This document shows, in pieces, positions 16,540 to 24,751 of a stretch of DNA of 64,000 bases. The stretch is taken from positions 1,550,001 to 1,614,000 of the forward strand of contig NZ_CAXUQL020000001.1 in assembly GCF_964253035.1 (NCBI RefSeq). The letters run 5' to 3'. The position numbers and the translations under genes are program-made. This DNA is from Pseudorhodoferax sp032153935 (GTDB lineage Bacteria > Pseudomonadota > Gammaproteobacteria > Burkholderiales > Burkholderiaceae_C). The notes beneath the pieces were generated by a model. That model had not been told where the DNA came from. It did no database searches and was given only the letters and a program-made list of their open reading frames with translations. The stretch's first letter is position 1. Each line of letters starts with the position of its first letter.

Positions 16540-17520
16540 TCACAGCTCCAGGCGCACGCCGGAGATCTCGACGCGGCGCTTCTGCACGGGCACCTCCTGG
16601 CGCAGGTAGTCGTCGAAGCCGGCCGGGTCGGAGCCCACGGCCTGGAAGCCGAACGGCTCCAGGTTCTTCTTCTGGAACTCCGGCGACAGCAGCACCTCGC
16701 GGATGTCGCGCGCGATCTTCGCCTTGACGGCATCGGGCGTGCCGGCCGGCGCCATGAGGCCCAGGATGTAGGTCGCGTTGATGTCGCGCACGCCGGTCTC
16801 CGCGAAGGTCGGCACGCCGGGCAGCGAGGCGAGCCGCTTGTCGGCCGAGACCGCCAGTGCCTTGAGCTTGCCGGCCTTCACATGCTGCTCGATCATCGAA
16901 CTGCCGATGGTGCCGGCGTCGACCTCGCCGGCCAGAAGGGCCTGCATCACGGGCATGCCGCCCTTGTAGGGCACATGGGTCAGCGCGATCTTGTTGTCGT
17001 GCACCAGCGATTCGAAGGGCAGGTGCGTGGGGCCGCCGATGCCGGTGGAGCCATAGCGCATGGGATCGGCCTGGCGGCTGCGGGCCAACGCCACGAACTC
17101 CTCGATGCTGTTGACGGGAGAGGAGGCCGGCACCGTGAACACCAGCGGCGAGCGTGCGAGCAGCGAGACGTTGGTGAACTGCTTTGCCGGGTCGTAGGGC
17201 AGCTTCTTGTACAGCAGCGGATTGAGCAGGATGGTGGCCTCGGTGGAGGCCAGCAGCGTGTAGCCATCGGGCGCGCCCTTGGCCAGCGCGACCGCGCCGA
17301 TGATCTCGTTGGCGCCGGGCTTGTTGTCGATGATGACCGTCTGTTTCCACACCTGGCGCAACTGGTCGGCCACGCCGCGCATCAGAGCGTCGATCGGCCC
17401 GCCCGCCGAGTAGGGCACGATGATCGTGACGGGCCGGTTCGGGAAGGCGTCGGCCGCGCCGGCGGCGAGCAGGTTCAGGGCCAGCGCTGCGCCGGCCGCG
17501 ATCTTGAGCAGGGTGTTCAT
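16540..17520 (-). CDS. Bug-family periplasmic solute-binding protein
   Basis: A 326-residue Bug/TctC protein. Signal peptide MNTLLKIAAGAALALNLLAA is cut near ADA|FPNRP. Family features: FPNRPVTIIVPYSAGGPID, APDGYTLLASTEATILLNP, LTHVPYKGGMPVMQ and LGLMAPAGTPDAVKAK. It is cotranscribed with pcaIJ-like genes (27 bp gap) and the SnoaL-like gene (5 bp gap). It probably binds the carboxylate that the CoA-transferase activates. It is one of eight such proteins in the window and has no membrane partners nearby. Confidence 0.93.
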   Translation of the reverse strand: MNTLLKIAAGAALALNLLAAGAADAFPNRPVTIIVPYSAGGPIDALMRGVADQLRQVWKQTVIIDNKPGANEIIGAVALAKGAPDGYTLLASTEATILLNPLLYKKLPYDPAKQFTNVSLLARSPLVFTVPASSPVNSIEEFVALARSRQADPMRYGSTGIGGPTHLPFESLVHDNKIALTHVPYKGGMPVMQALLAGEVDAGTIGSSMIEQHVKAGKLKALAVSADKRLASLPGVPTFAETGVRDINATYILGLMAPAGTPDAVKAKIARDIREVLLSPEFQKKNLEPFGFQAVGSDPAGFDDYLRQEVPVQKRRVEISGVRLEL

Positions 17521-17547
17521 GTGTCTCCTTCTTCGGTTGGGGGAAAG

Positions 17548-18189
17548 CTAGAGGTCAAAGACCAGCGGCGCTGCCGTGGCCGCGATCAGCTGTGCGCGCT
17601 CGACGCCCTCGGACAGGTCGACCACATGCAGGCCGTCGGGCCGCACGTCGATGACGGCAAGCTCGGTGTAGATACGCGAGACGCAGGCCAGGCCCGTGAG
17701 CGGGTAGGTGCAGCGCGGCAGGATCTTGGGCGCGCCGTGGCGGTCGCGGTGCGCCATCATGATGAACACCTGCCTGGCGCCGACGGCCAGATCCATCGCG
17801 CCGCCGACGGCGGGAATGGCGCGCGGATCGCCGGTGTGCCAGTTGGCCAGGTCGCCGCGCTCGGAGACCTGGAAGGCGCCGAGCACGCAGATGTCCAAAT
17901 GGCCGCCGCGCATCATCGCGAACGAGGCTGCGTGGTCGAAGAAGGCGCCGCCGTCCAGCAGCGCGATCGGCTCCTTGCCCGCGTTGACGAGATCCCAGTC
18001 CTCCTGGCCCTCGGCGGCGCGGATCCAGCGTCCGATGACGCCGTTCTCGCTTTGCAGGAAGACTTCGCGGTCGGCGCCGATGTGGTCGGCCACCGTGGTC
18101 GGCAGGCCGACGCCGAGGTTGACGTACTGGCCCGGCGCGATGTCGCGGGCGACGCGGCGCGCGAGCGCCTGCTTTTGGTCCTTGTCCAT
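17548..18189 (-). CDS. pcaJ: 3-oxoacid/3-oxoadipate CoA-transferase subunit B
   Basis: A 213-residue beta subunit of a family I CoA-transferase. The catalytic glutamate is in the QSENGVIG motif, and GGHLDICVLGAFQVSERGDL with GGAMDLAVGA is highly characteristic of PcaJ/ScoB. It would transfer CoA from succinyl-CoA to a 3-oxo acid such as 3-oxoadipate. It begins 20 bp after subunit A and precedes a Bug gene. PcaJ, ScoB and AtoA cannot be separated with confidence by eye; the symbol is offered because subunit A and the neighbouring thiolases and CatC-like protein favour a beta-ketoadipate-type role. Confidence 0.9.
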   Translation of the reverse strand: MDKDQKQALARRVARDIAPGQYVNLGVGLPTTVADHIGADREVFLQSENGVIGRWIRAAEGQEDWDLVNAGKEPIALLDGGAFFDHAASFAMMRGGHLDICVLGAFQVSERGDLANWHTGDPRAIPAVGGAMDLAVGARQVFIMMAHRDRHGAPKILPRCTYPLTGLACVSRIYTELAVIDVRPDGLHVVDLSEGVERAQLIAATAAPLVFDL

Positions 18190-18209
18190 GGATGTGACTG
18201 CCGGGTGGA

Positions 18210-18875
18210 TCAGTGCGGGCGCAGCACCATGCGCTTGACGTAGATGCCCGGCGTGACGACCGCTTCGGGGTCGAGCGCGCCGAGCGCGGCCTCGCGTGCC
18301 ACCGAGACGATGGCGCAGCGTGCCGCCGTGGCCATCACGGGACCGAAGTTGCGGGCCGTCTTGCGGTAGACGAGGTTGCCCCAGCGGTCGCCGGCCTCGG
18401 CCTGGATCAGCGCGTAGTCCAGCGCGATCGGGCGCTCCAGCACGTAGTGCTGGCCATCGAACTCGCGCGTCTCCTTGCCCTCGGCCAGCAGCGTGCCGTA
18501 GGCCGTGCGCGTGAAGAAGCCCGCGATGCCGGCACCGGCGGCACGCAGCCGCTCGGCCATGCTGCCCTGCGGCGCCACCTCGAGCTCGATGCGGCCGGCG
18601 CGGTACAGGTTCTCGAACACCACGGAGCCCGGCATGCGCGGGTAGGAGCAGACGATGCGGCGCACCAGGCCGGCCTGCAGCAGCGCGGCGATGCCGGTGG
18701 TGCCGGAGCCCGCGTTGTTGGTGACGATGACCAGCTCGCGCGGTGCCTTGCGGATCAGCGCGTCGACGAGGTCCTGCGGCACGCCCGCGCCGCCGAATCC
18801 GCCGATGCCGACGACGGCGCCGTCCCCGATGTCGGCCAGCGCCGCGTCGGCGCTGCTCCAGAATTTGTTGATCAT
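18210..18875 (-). CDS. pcaI: 3-oxoacid/3-oxoadipate CoA-transferase subunit A
   Basis: A 221-residue alpha subunit. GIGGFGGAGVPQDLVDALI, VTNNAGSGTTGIAALL, the ELEVAPQGSMAERLRA segment and GDRWGNLVYRKTARNFGP are hallmarks of PcaI/ScoA. With subunit B it forms the heteromeric transferase that activates a 3-oxo acid at the expense of succinyl-CoA. It is first in its operon and divergent from an enoyl-CoA hydratase gene. The motif at 18942-18958, about 67 bp upstream, may be a LysR site. A close relative, the ring-opening hydrolase IpdAB, was considered, but the PcaI pattern fits better. Confidence 0.9.
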   Translation of the reverse strand: MINKFWSSADAALADIGDGAVVGIGGFGGAGVPQDLVDALIRKAPRELVIVTNNAGSGTTGIAALLQAGLVRRIVCSYPRMPGSVVFENLYRAGRIELEVAPQGSMAERLRAAGAGIAGFFTRTAYGTLLAEGKETREFDGQHYVLERPIALDYALIQAEAGDRWGNLVYRKTARNFGPVMATAARCAIVSVAREAALGALDPEAVVTPGIYVKRMVLRPH

Positions 18876-18941
18876 GTGTGTGTCGCTGCCAAGCCTGGTG
18901 GGTTCTGGGGCGCGAGTGTTGTCTCTCGCCCGCGCACGCAC

Positions 18942-18958
18942 AATTTCGAATCCTCGAA
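18942..18958. promoter_or_regulatory. Candidate LysR site in pcaI-like/enoyl-CoA hydratase divergent promoter
   Basis: AATTTCGAATCCTCGAA contains the inverted repeat TTCGA-ATCC-TCGAA (18945-18958) and agrees at 13 of 17 positions with the sequence upstream of the thiolase operon at 13815-13831. It is about 67 bp from the pcaI-like ATG and 99 bp from the hydratase ATG. Both copies lie in divergent promoters flanking the same LysR gene, so a shared regulon is inferred. Confidence 0.5.
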
Positions 18959-19056
18959 CACCCTCTTTCGTCGGTTTCAAGCGCCTGCAGCGACCAGGGG
19001 GCGACGCACGGTCGGCGCTCTGGCATGCTGCGCGCCACCCGTCCATGGAGTACCGC

Positions 19057-19887
19057 ATGCAAGACCAGGATCCGACCGCCGCCTTCGTGCGCGCATTGCC
19101 CCCCTACGCCACCGTGCGCTGCGAGCACGCTGCGCCGCACGTGCTGCGCGTGGTGCTGAACCGGCCCGAGGCGGCCAATGCGCTCAACACGCAGATGGGC
19201 CACGACCTGCTGGACCTGTGGACCCGGCTCACGGCCGAGCCGCTGGCCGCGCGCTGCGTGCTGTTCACGGGCGAGGGCGGCAAGATCTTCTGCGCCGGCG
19301 GCGACCTCAAGGAGCGCAATGGCATGACGCGCGCGCAATGGGTGCAGCAGCACGAGCTGTTCGAGCGCATGTTCTGGACGCTCGCGGATCTGCCGCAGCC
19401 CGTGCTGGCCGCCGTCAACGGCCATGCCTTCGGCGGCGGCCTGGAGATGGCGCTGGGCTGCGACTTCCTGTACGCCAGCAGCACCGCGCGCTTCGGCCTG
19501 CCCGAGGTCACGTTGGGGATCATGCCTGGCGGGGGCGGCACGCAGAACCTGCCGCGCGCGGTGGGCGAGCGGCGCGCGCGCGAGATCCTGCTGTCCGGCG
19601 AGCCCTTCGACGCAGCCCAGGCGCTGCAGTGGGGCCTGCTGAACCAGGTCTGCGCGCCCGAGGCGCTGGCCGATGCCGCGCTGCGTACCGCCAGCCGCAT
19701 CGCCGGCAATGCGCCGCTGGCCACGCGGCAGATCAAGAAGTCGGTGCGCTACGGCATGCAGATGGAGTTGCGCACGGCCTATCGCTTCGAGATCGAGGCC
19801 TACAACCACCTGATCGGCACCGAGGACCGGATCGAGGGTGTGCGGGCCTTCAACGAGAAGCGTGCTCCGCGGTTTCTCGGCAGGTAG
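19057..19887 (+). CDS. Enoyl-CoA hydratase/isomerase
   Basis: A 276-residue crotonase-family protein starting at MQDQDPTAAF; GGAG 6 nt upstream favours this ATG over the one at 19045. Oxyanion segments KIFCAGGDLKERNG and VNGHAFGGGLEMALGCD and the FGLPEVTLGIMPGGGGTQ active-site loop (with both possible acidic positions region intact) are clear, followed by RIEGVRAFNEKRAPRF. It is divergent from the pcaIJ-like operon and shares its promoter region. A second hydratase in the same presumed regulon suggests two hydration or isomerisation steps, or different substrates. Confidence 0.92.
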   Translation: MQDQDPTAAFVRALPPYATVRCEHAAPHVLRVVLNRPEAANALNTQMGHDLLDLWTRLTAEPLAARCVLFTGEGGKIFCAGGDLKERNGMTRAQWVQQHELFERMFWTLADLPQPVLAAVNGHAFGGGLEMALGCDFLYASSTARFGLPEVTLGIMPGGGGTQNLPRAVGERRAREILLSGEPFDAAQALQWGLLNQVCAPEALADAALRTASRIAGNAPLATRQIKKSVRYGMQMELRTAYRFEIEAYNHLIGTEDRIEGVRAFNEKRAPRFLGR

Positions 19888-20434
19888 CGCGTTGCGCGAC
19901 GGCGCTTCGGACTGGGGCCAAAGTCGCCGCGGCGTTCTGCTGTGAAGCGCGGGCGAAGGACGATGCCGGGGTTGCGCGTCGGCACCAGATGGAGCTGGTT
20001 CGCTGGCGGGCTTGCACGGGCTCGATCTCCGTGCGCGTGCACCCCCGTGGCCGGGTGTGGGCGCCTCGCGGGAACTGCAAGCGACGCAGCTTGCCGAGAC
20101 CGTGCTGAAGTCCGGCACCGGCCACTTCAGCTTGGTCAGCCACGGCAAAGCACCCACGCTTGCCTGGCCCGAAGCACGCGGATGCGCTCAGAGCATCGTC
20201 GGCGCCAACTGGGGCAGCGCCTACATCGGCTTGGGCACTACGCCTGGCCCTGGACCATCTCCAGCAGCAGCCGGTCGGCCTGCTCGCACGTCTTCACGTG
20301 CGAGCTGACCGTGTTCGGCAACCGCACCCCCCCAAGGCGGAATCGCGCACGTTCGGCGAGCGCAACACCGCGTTCCACCGCGACATCCTGCAGTCCGTAC
20401 GTGCGCGGGTTGCCGACCGCGTGCGCCGCCCCTG
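19888..20434. other. 547-bp stretch without a clear gene; possible transposase scrap
   Basis: No intact gene with recognisable domains is seen here. On the minus strand at about 20094-20157 one frame reads PWLTKLKWPVPDFSTVS, which recalls the 'WPVPDFSTLSRRQ' segment of IS5-family transposases, but the frame breaks immediately after. The rest contains only short open frames of low information, including a minus-strand tail ending LLLEMVQGQA at 20238. No terminal inverted repeats or target duplications could be found by eye. Confidence 0.3.
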
Positions 20435-22375
20435 TCAACCCTGCCCCGCCACCACCGTCCGCGCCTGCACCGCGCTTTCGACGATGTGCGGCGCCACCCC
20501 CCGCCGCTTGAGCGCATCGCCCAGCTTCATGCGCAGAAAGCCGCTGGTGGTGTAGCGCGCCACGCTCGCGTAGTGCTGGTCCACGAGGCCTCGCACCATC
20601 TCCGAATAGGCGTCCAGCACATCGGGCAGGATCGCGGAGTGGTCGTAGTTGACGACCACGTCCACGCGCCGGCCCAGCGGCGCCACGCGGCGCACCACCT
20701 GTTCGCGGATGGCCTGGACATCGGCCAGGCTGCGCACGGTGTGGCCCTCGAAGTTCACGAACAGCAGGTTCTTGTCCGCGTCGTAGGCGAAGCGCTGCTC
20801 CAGCGGCAGGCCCAGCATGTCCTCGCGCAGGCCCATGGCCGCCTGCGCGAAGATGCGCGCATCCATGGGCGCAGGCGGCGCGTGCATGACGGGCGCGAAG
20901 TCCATGCAGTCCAGGATGTCGCGCTGCAGGTCCACGCCCGGGGCGATCTCCACCAGCTCCAGGCCGTCCGCGCAGAGCCGGAACACGCAGCGCTCCGTCA
21001 CGTACAGCACGCGCTGGCCGCGCTCCACGGCGATGCGGCCGCTGAAGGTGCGGTGCTCCACCTGGTGCACGAACTTCTTCGTGCCGCCGGCCATGAAGCT
21101 GCCCACGAACACCACCTGCTTGGCGTTCTGGCTGATGTTGATGAAGCCGCCCGCCCCGGCCAGCTTGGGGCCGAAGCGGCTGACGTTGAGGTTGCCCTCG
21201 CGGTCGGCCTGGGCCAGGCCCAGGAAGGCGATGTCCAGCCCGCCACCGTCGTAGAAGTCGAACTGGTAGGGTTGGTCGATGATGGCCTGGGTGTTGACCG
21301 CCGCGCCGAAGTTGAGCCCGCCGGCCGGCATGCCGCCGATCACGCCGGGCTCGGCCGTCAGCGTGAGCAGGTCGATCACCTTCTCTTCGTGCGCGACCTC
21401 GGCGATGCCCTCGGGCATGCCGATGCCCAGGTTCACCACGCTGTTGGCCTGCAGTTCCATGGCGGCGCGCCGGGCGATGGTCTTGCGCGGGCCCATGGCC
21501 ATGGGTGCGGTGCCCGCCAGGGGCATGCGCAGCTCGCCGCTGAAGGCCGGGCTGTAGGGCTCGGCGAAGGTCTGCCAGTGGTTCTCGGGCCGCGCCACCA
21601 CCACGCAATCCACCAGCACGCCGGGGATCTTCACCTGGCGCGCCGGCAGCGCATGGCGCTCGGCCAGCCGCTCCACCTGCACGATCACGGTGCCGCCGGA
21701 GTTGCGCACGGCCATGGCGATGGCCAGCGCCTCCAGTGTCAGCGCCTCCTTCTCCATCGTGATGTTGCCGTCCGGGTCGGCGGTGGTGCCGCGGATGATG
21801 CCCACGTCGATGGGGAAGGCCTGGTAGAACAGGTAGTCGCGTCCGTCGATCGGCATCAAGCGCACGATGTCCTGGGTGGTGCGTTCGTTGAGCTTGCCGC
21901 CGCCATGGCGCGGGTCGACGAAGGTTCCGAGGCCCACGCTGGACAGGTGCCCCGGCTTGCCGCCTGCGATGTCGCGGAACAGGTGCGAGATCACGCCCTG
22001 CGGCAGGTTGTAGGCTTCGATGCGGTTGGACACGGCCAGCTGCTGCAGACCCGGCACCAGGCCCCAGTGCCCGCCGACCACGCGCTTGACCAGGCCTTCG
22101 TGGGCCAGGTGGTTCAGGCCCTTGTGCTTGCCGTCGCCCTGTCCGGCCGCGTAGACCAGCGTGAGGTTGCGCGGCTTGCCGTGGGCCTGGGGATGCTCGT
22201 CCTCCGAGGCGAGGAACAGCTCCTCGAGCGCGATGGCGATCTCCTCGGCGAAGCCGATGCCGACGAAGCCGCCGGTGGCGACGGTGTCGCCGTCGCGGAT
22301 CAGGCGCACGGCCTGTGCGGCCGTGACGATCTTGGTCCGCTGCGCGGGGGCGGTGCCCTGTACCGGGTCATGCAT
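20435..22375 (-). CDS. Acyl-CoA:acetate/3-ketoacid CoA-transferase, single-chain (YdiF-like), with C-terminal extension
   Basis: A 646-residue fused alpha-beta CoA-transferase. The N-terminal half carries GGFVGIGFAEEI and LTLVYAAGQGDG. The second half carries NLGIGMPEGIAEVA and LTAEPGVIGG, in which the glutamate is the expected CoA-thioester residue. YdiF/propionate CoA-transferases are about 520-530 residues; here about 110 extra residues follow (KNLLFVNFEGHTVRSLADV to the end). It is the third gene behind a GntP-type permease and a binding protein under a sigma-54 promoter, so it probably activates the imported acid. The substrate is unknown. Confidence 0.9.
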   Translation of the reverse strand: MHDPVQGTAPAQRTKIVTAAQAVRLIRDGDTVATGGFVGIGFAEEIAIALEELFLASEDEHPQAHGKPRNLTLVYAAGQGDGKHKGLNHLAHEGLVKRVVGGHWGLVPGLQQLAVSNRIEAYNLPQGVISHLFRDIAGGKPGHLSSVGLGTFVDPRHGGGKLNERTTQDIVRLMPIDGRDYLFYQAFPIDVGIIRGTTADPDGNITMEKEALTLEALAIAMAVRNSGGTVIVQVERLAERHALPARQVKIPGVLVDCVVVARPENHWQTFAEPYSPAFSGELRMPLAGTAPMAMGPRKTIARRAAMELQANSVVNLGIGMPEGIAEVAHEEKVIDLLTLTAEPGVIGGMPAGGLNFGAAVNTQAIIDQPYQFDFYDGGGLDIAFLGLAQADREGNLNVSRFGPKLAGAGGFINISQNAKQVVFVGSFMAGGTKKFVHQVEHRTFSGRIAVERGQRVLYVTERCVFRLCADGLELVEIAPGVDLQRDILDCMDFAPVMHAPPAPMDARIFAQAAMGLREDMLGLPLEQRFAYDADKNLLFVNFEGHTVRSLADVQAIREQVVRRVAPLGRRVDVVVNYDHSAILPDVLDAYSEMVRGLVDQHYASVARYTTSGFLRMKLGDALKRRGVAPHIVESAVQARTVVAGQG

Positions 22376-22403
22376 GGTGTGTCTCCTCGTGGCGCGGCGC
22401 GCT

Positions 22404-23213
22404 TCAGTTGAACGGCTCTTCGCGGATGCGGCGCTTGTGGTCCTCGACCGGGTCCACCTCGGCCTGCAGCTGCGCGCGCACGATGCGCGCGGCCGTGCCG
22501 TCGGCCTGCATCGCGGCCCAGGCCGCCTGCCATTGTTCCGCCTCGGCCTGCGGGAAGTCGGGCGAGGTCGCCAGGTACAGCCGCGAGGGCCGGATCACCT
22601 GGCCGAACTGCAGCACGTCCAGGTTGCCGCGCACCTCGCGCACGGCGTGCACGACCATGGCGCGCGGCGCGACCCAGGCGTCGATGCGCCGGTCCTTCAT
22701 GCGCTTGGCGTTCATCCATTCCTCGCGCTGCGGCGAGACCTTGGCGAAGCCCAGCGAACGCACCAGCGCCTCGGCGCCCGAGAACTCCAGCACGCCGACC
22801 GGCCGGTCCTTGACCCGCCCCAGGTCCGACACGTCCACGCCCGGCGAGCCGACCAGCACCAGGTCGTCGGTCATGAGTTCCACCATCCAGCGGTAGTGCG
22901 GCTCGCGCTCGGGCGAGCGCGTGAGCGCCAGGATGCCCACGCGCGGCCCCTGGCGCGCGATCTCCTGCGCGCGGAACCAGGGCAGGTACTCGATGCGGCC
23001 CGAATGCCCGACGCGCCCGGCCAGCGCCTGCACCAGCGCGTGCAGCACCCCGCGCCCCGGCCCGGGGTAGGCCGATACCGAGGCCGAGGGCACCTGGTAG
23101 GTGTAGGGCGGCAGCTCGGCCGCCAGCAGCCGCAGCTCGGACAGGGCCTGGGCGCGGGCGCCGCCGGCCAGCAGCGCCGCGCCGAGGCACAGCAGGCGAA
23201 ACAGGTGCGCCAT
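22404..23213 (-). CDS. Periplasmic substrate-binding protein (SBP_bac_3 type)
   Basis: A 269-residue exported protein with signal peptide MAHLFRLLCLGAALLAGGARAQ. It shows the amino-acid-type binding fold: ELRLLAAELPPYTY at the start of the mature chain, ILALTRSPEREPHYRW in the middle, DRPVGVLEFSGAEALVRSLG as the second lobe and a closing amphipathic helix. No ABC partners are nearby; instead it is placed 2 nt after the GntP-type permease and 28 bp before a CoA-transferase. It may act as an accessory binding or sensing protein. The pairing of this fold with a GntP-type permease is unusual. Confidence 0.75.
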   Translation of the reverse strand: MAHLFRLLCLGAALLAGGARAQALSELRLLAAELPPYTYQVPSASVSAYPGPGRGVLHALVQALAGRVGHSGRIEYLPWFRAQEIARQGPRVGILALTRSPEREPHYRWMVELMTDDLVLVGSPGVDVSDLGRVKDRPVGVLEFSGAEALVRSLGFAKVSPQREEWMNAKRMKDRRIDAWVAPRAMVVHAVREVRGNLDVLQFGQVIRPSRLYLATSPDFPQAEAEQWQAAWAAMQADGTAARIVRAQLQAEVDPVEDHKRRIREEPFN

Positions 23214-23215
23214 GG

Positions 23216-24601
23216 TCAGAACACCCCCACCGTGAGGTACAGGCCCAGCACCAGGATGCTGGCGGCGAAGGCCGTGAGGCTGCCCACCACGAACAGGTCG
23301 AAGTAGGACTGGCGGTGTGTCAGCCCGCAGATGGCCAGCAGCGTGATCACCGCGCCGTTGTGCGGCAGGATGTCCATGGCCGCCGAGCCCATCGCGGCGA
23401 TGCGGTGCATGATCTCCGGGTTGATGCCCGCGGCCTGCGCCGCGTTCACGTAGTACTCGCCCATGGCGCCCAGCGCCAGGCTCATGCCGCCCGAGGCCGA
23501 GCCCGTCATGCCGGCCAGCACGGTGACCACCAGCCACAGCGAGATCACCGGGTCGGAGGCCACGGCCTTGAGCCCTTCGCGCACCACGGCGAAGGCCGCC
23601 AGCGCGGCGATCACGGCGCCATAGCCCACCTCCGAGGCGGTGTTGGCCATGGGCAGCAGCGAGCCCAGCGTTCCCTTGTTGATGGCGCCCTGCAGGTCGG
23701 CGATGCGCTTGCGGTTGGTCACTGCCAGCACCACGATGGCGGCCAGCATGGCGCCGATGATGGCCCAGATGGCCAGCACCTTCTTGAGGTCGATGTTCTT
23801 GAATTTGGCCGTGGCCAGCTCGCTGTGGTCGAAGGCCGGAATCACGTACTTGGACAGCAGGAAGTTCAGGCCGATCACCAGCAGGATGGGCAGCAGCGCG
23901 AGGAAGAACGAAGGCAGGTTGGAGTTGTCCACCGCGGCGAATTCCTCCTTGTGCTCGCCATAGCCTTCGCCGGCCTTGCGCGCGGCGGCGGTGCGCCGCG
24001 ACAGCCACAGCATGCCGGTGGCGAACATGAACACCGCGGCCACCAGGCCCATGCCGGGCGCGGCGTAGATGGTGGTCTTGAAGAACGGGATCGGGATCGC
24101 GTTCTGGATCGCCGGCGTGCCCGGCAGCGCCACCATGGTGAAGGTGAAGCTTCCGAGGCCGATGGCGGCCGGGATCAGCCGCTTGGGGATCTGCGCCTCG
24201 CGGAACAGCGAGGCCGCGATCGGGTAGACCGAGAAGGCCACCACGAACAGCGACACGCCGCCGTAGGTCAGCAGCGCACAGGCCAGCACCACGGCCAGGA
24301 TGGCACGCTCGCCACCGACCCAGCGCACGATCTGGTGGGCGATGGCGCGCGCCGCGCCTGACTCGTCCATGAGCTTGCCGAACACCGCGCCGAGCAGGAA
24401 CAGCGGGAAGTAGGTGGCGAAGTAGCTGCCCAGCGCGGGCATGAAGATCTGCGTGTAGCTGGCGAAGAAGGGCAGGTCGCCGAGGTTGAAGGCCACCGCC
24501 ACGGCGGCGCAGATGGGCGAGATGAAGATGACGTTCCAGCCGCGGTGGGCCAGGAAGATGAGCAGCGCCAAGGACGCGAAGATGCCAACGATGCCGAGCA
24601 T
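23216..24601 (-). CDS. GntP-family permease
   Basis: A 461-residue inner-membrane protein with about twelve hydrophobic segments, starting MLGIVGIFASLALLIFLAH. Family features include SPICAAVAVAFNLGDLPFFA near the N-terminus, YGGVSLFVVAFSVYPIA, GSFTFTMVALPGTPAIQNA and MTGSASGGMSLALGAMG followed by DILPHNGAVITLL. GntP proteins import gluconate, 3-hydroxybutyrate or related carboxylates by proton symport. It is the first gene of the sigma-54-dependent operon. With the CoA-transferase downstream, a short-chain hydroxy or keto acid is a reasonable guess. Confidence 0.9.
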   Translation of the reverse strand: MLGIVGIFASLALLIFLAHRGWNVIFISPICAAVAVAFNLGDLPFFASYTQIFMPALGSYFATYFPLFLLGAVFGKLMDESGAARAIAHQIVRWVGGERAILAVVLACALLTYGGVSLFVVAFSVYPIAASLFREAQIPKRLIPAAIGLGSFTFTMVALPGTPAIQNAIPIPFFKTTIYAAPGMGLVAAVFMFATGMLWLSRRTAAARKAGEGYGEHKEEFAAVDNSNLPSFFLALLPILLVIGLNFLLSKYVIPAFDHSELATAKFKNIDLKKVLAIWAIIGAMLAAIVVLAVTNRKRIADLQGAINKGTLGSLLPMANTASEVGYGAVIAALAAFAVVREGLKAVASDPVISLWLVVTVLAGMTGSASGGMSLALGAMGEYYVNAAQAAGINPEIMHRIAAMGSAAMDILPHNGAVITLLAICGLTHRQSYFDLFVVGSLTAFAASILVLGLYLTVGVF

Positions 24602-24641
24602 GGGAGTTGTCTCCGAAAGAGTGAGCGGTTCCTGCCTCTTC

Positions 24642-24657
24642 TGCGAATACCGTGCCA
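24642..24657 (-). promoter_or_regulatory. Sigma-54 (-24/-12) promoter of the GntP operon
   Basis: On the minus strand the sequence is TGGCACGGTATTCGCA. It matches the consensus TGGCAC-N5-TTGCA except for one base and has the required GG-N10-GC spacing. It lies about 40 bp upstream of the permease ATG at 24601. The adjacent divergent gene encodes a sigma-54-dependent activator, and two inverted repeats lie upstream. Confidence 0.8.
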
Positions 24658-24719
24658 GTGCAAAACCAAGGGTTAACCCTTGAGTTTTGGTGCGAAAACT
24701 GAGCGACTGGCGTGCCCAC

Positions 24720-24737
24720 TGTCCACCCGCATGGACA
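24720..24737. promoter_or_regulatory. Upstream activator site 1 (TGTCCA-N6-TGGACA)
   Basis: A perfect 6-bp inverted repeat TGTCCA-CCCGCA-TGGACA (7 bp with flanking C/G) lies about 65-80 bp upstream of the sigma-54 promoter. It matches the second copy at 24752-24769 in design and spacing, as expected for an enhancer of the neighbouring activator. Confidence 0.7.
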
Positions 24738-24751
24738 GCCCCTGGCCCCGG

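Noticed and set aside
17548..18875. IpdAB-like ring-opening hydrolase of steroid catabolism
   Set aside because: The ENG glutamate motif and the GGHLDICVLGAFQV and ARNFGP regions match true PcaIJ/ScoAB CoA-transferases, and no steroid genes are nearby.
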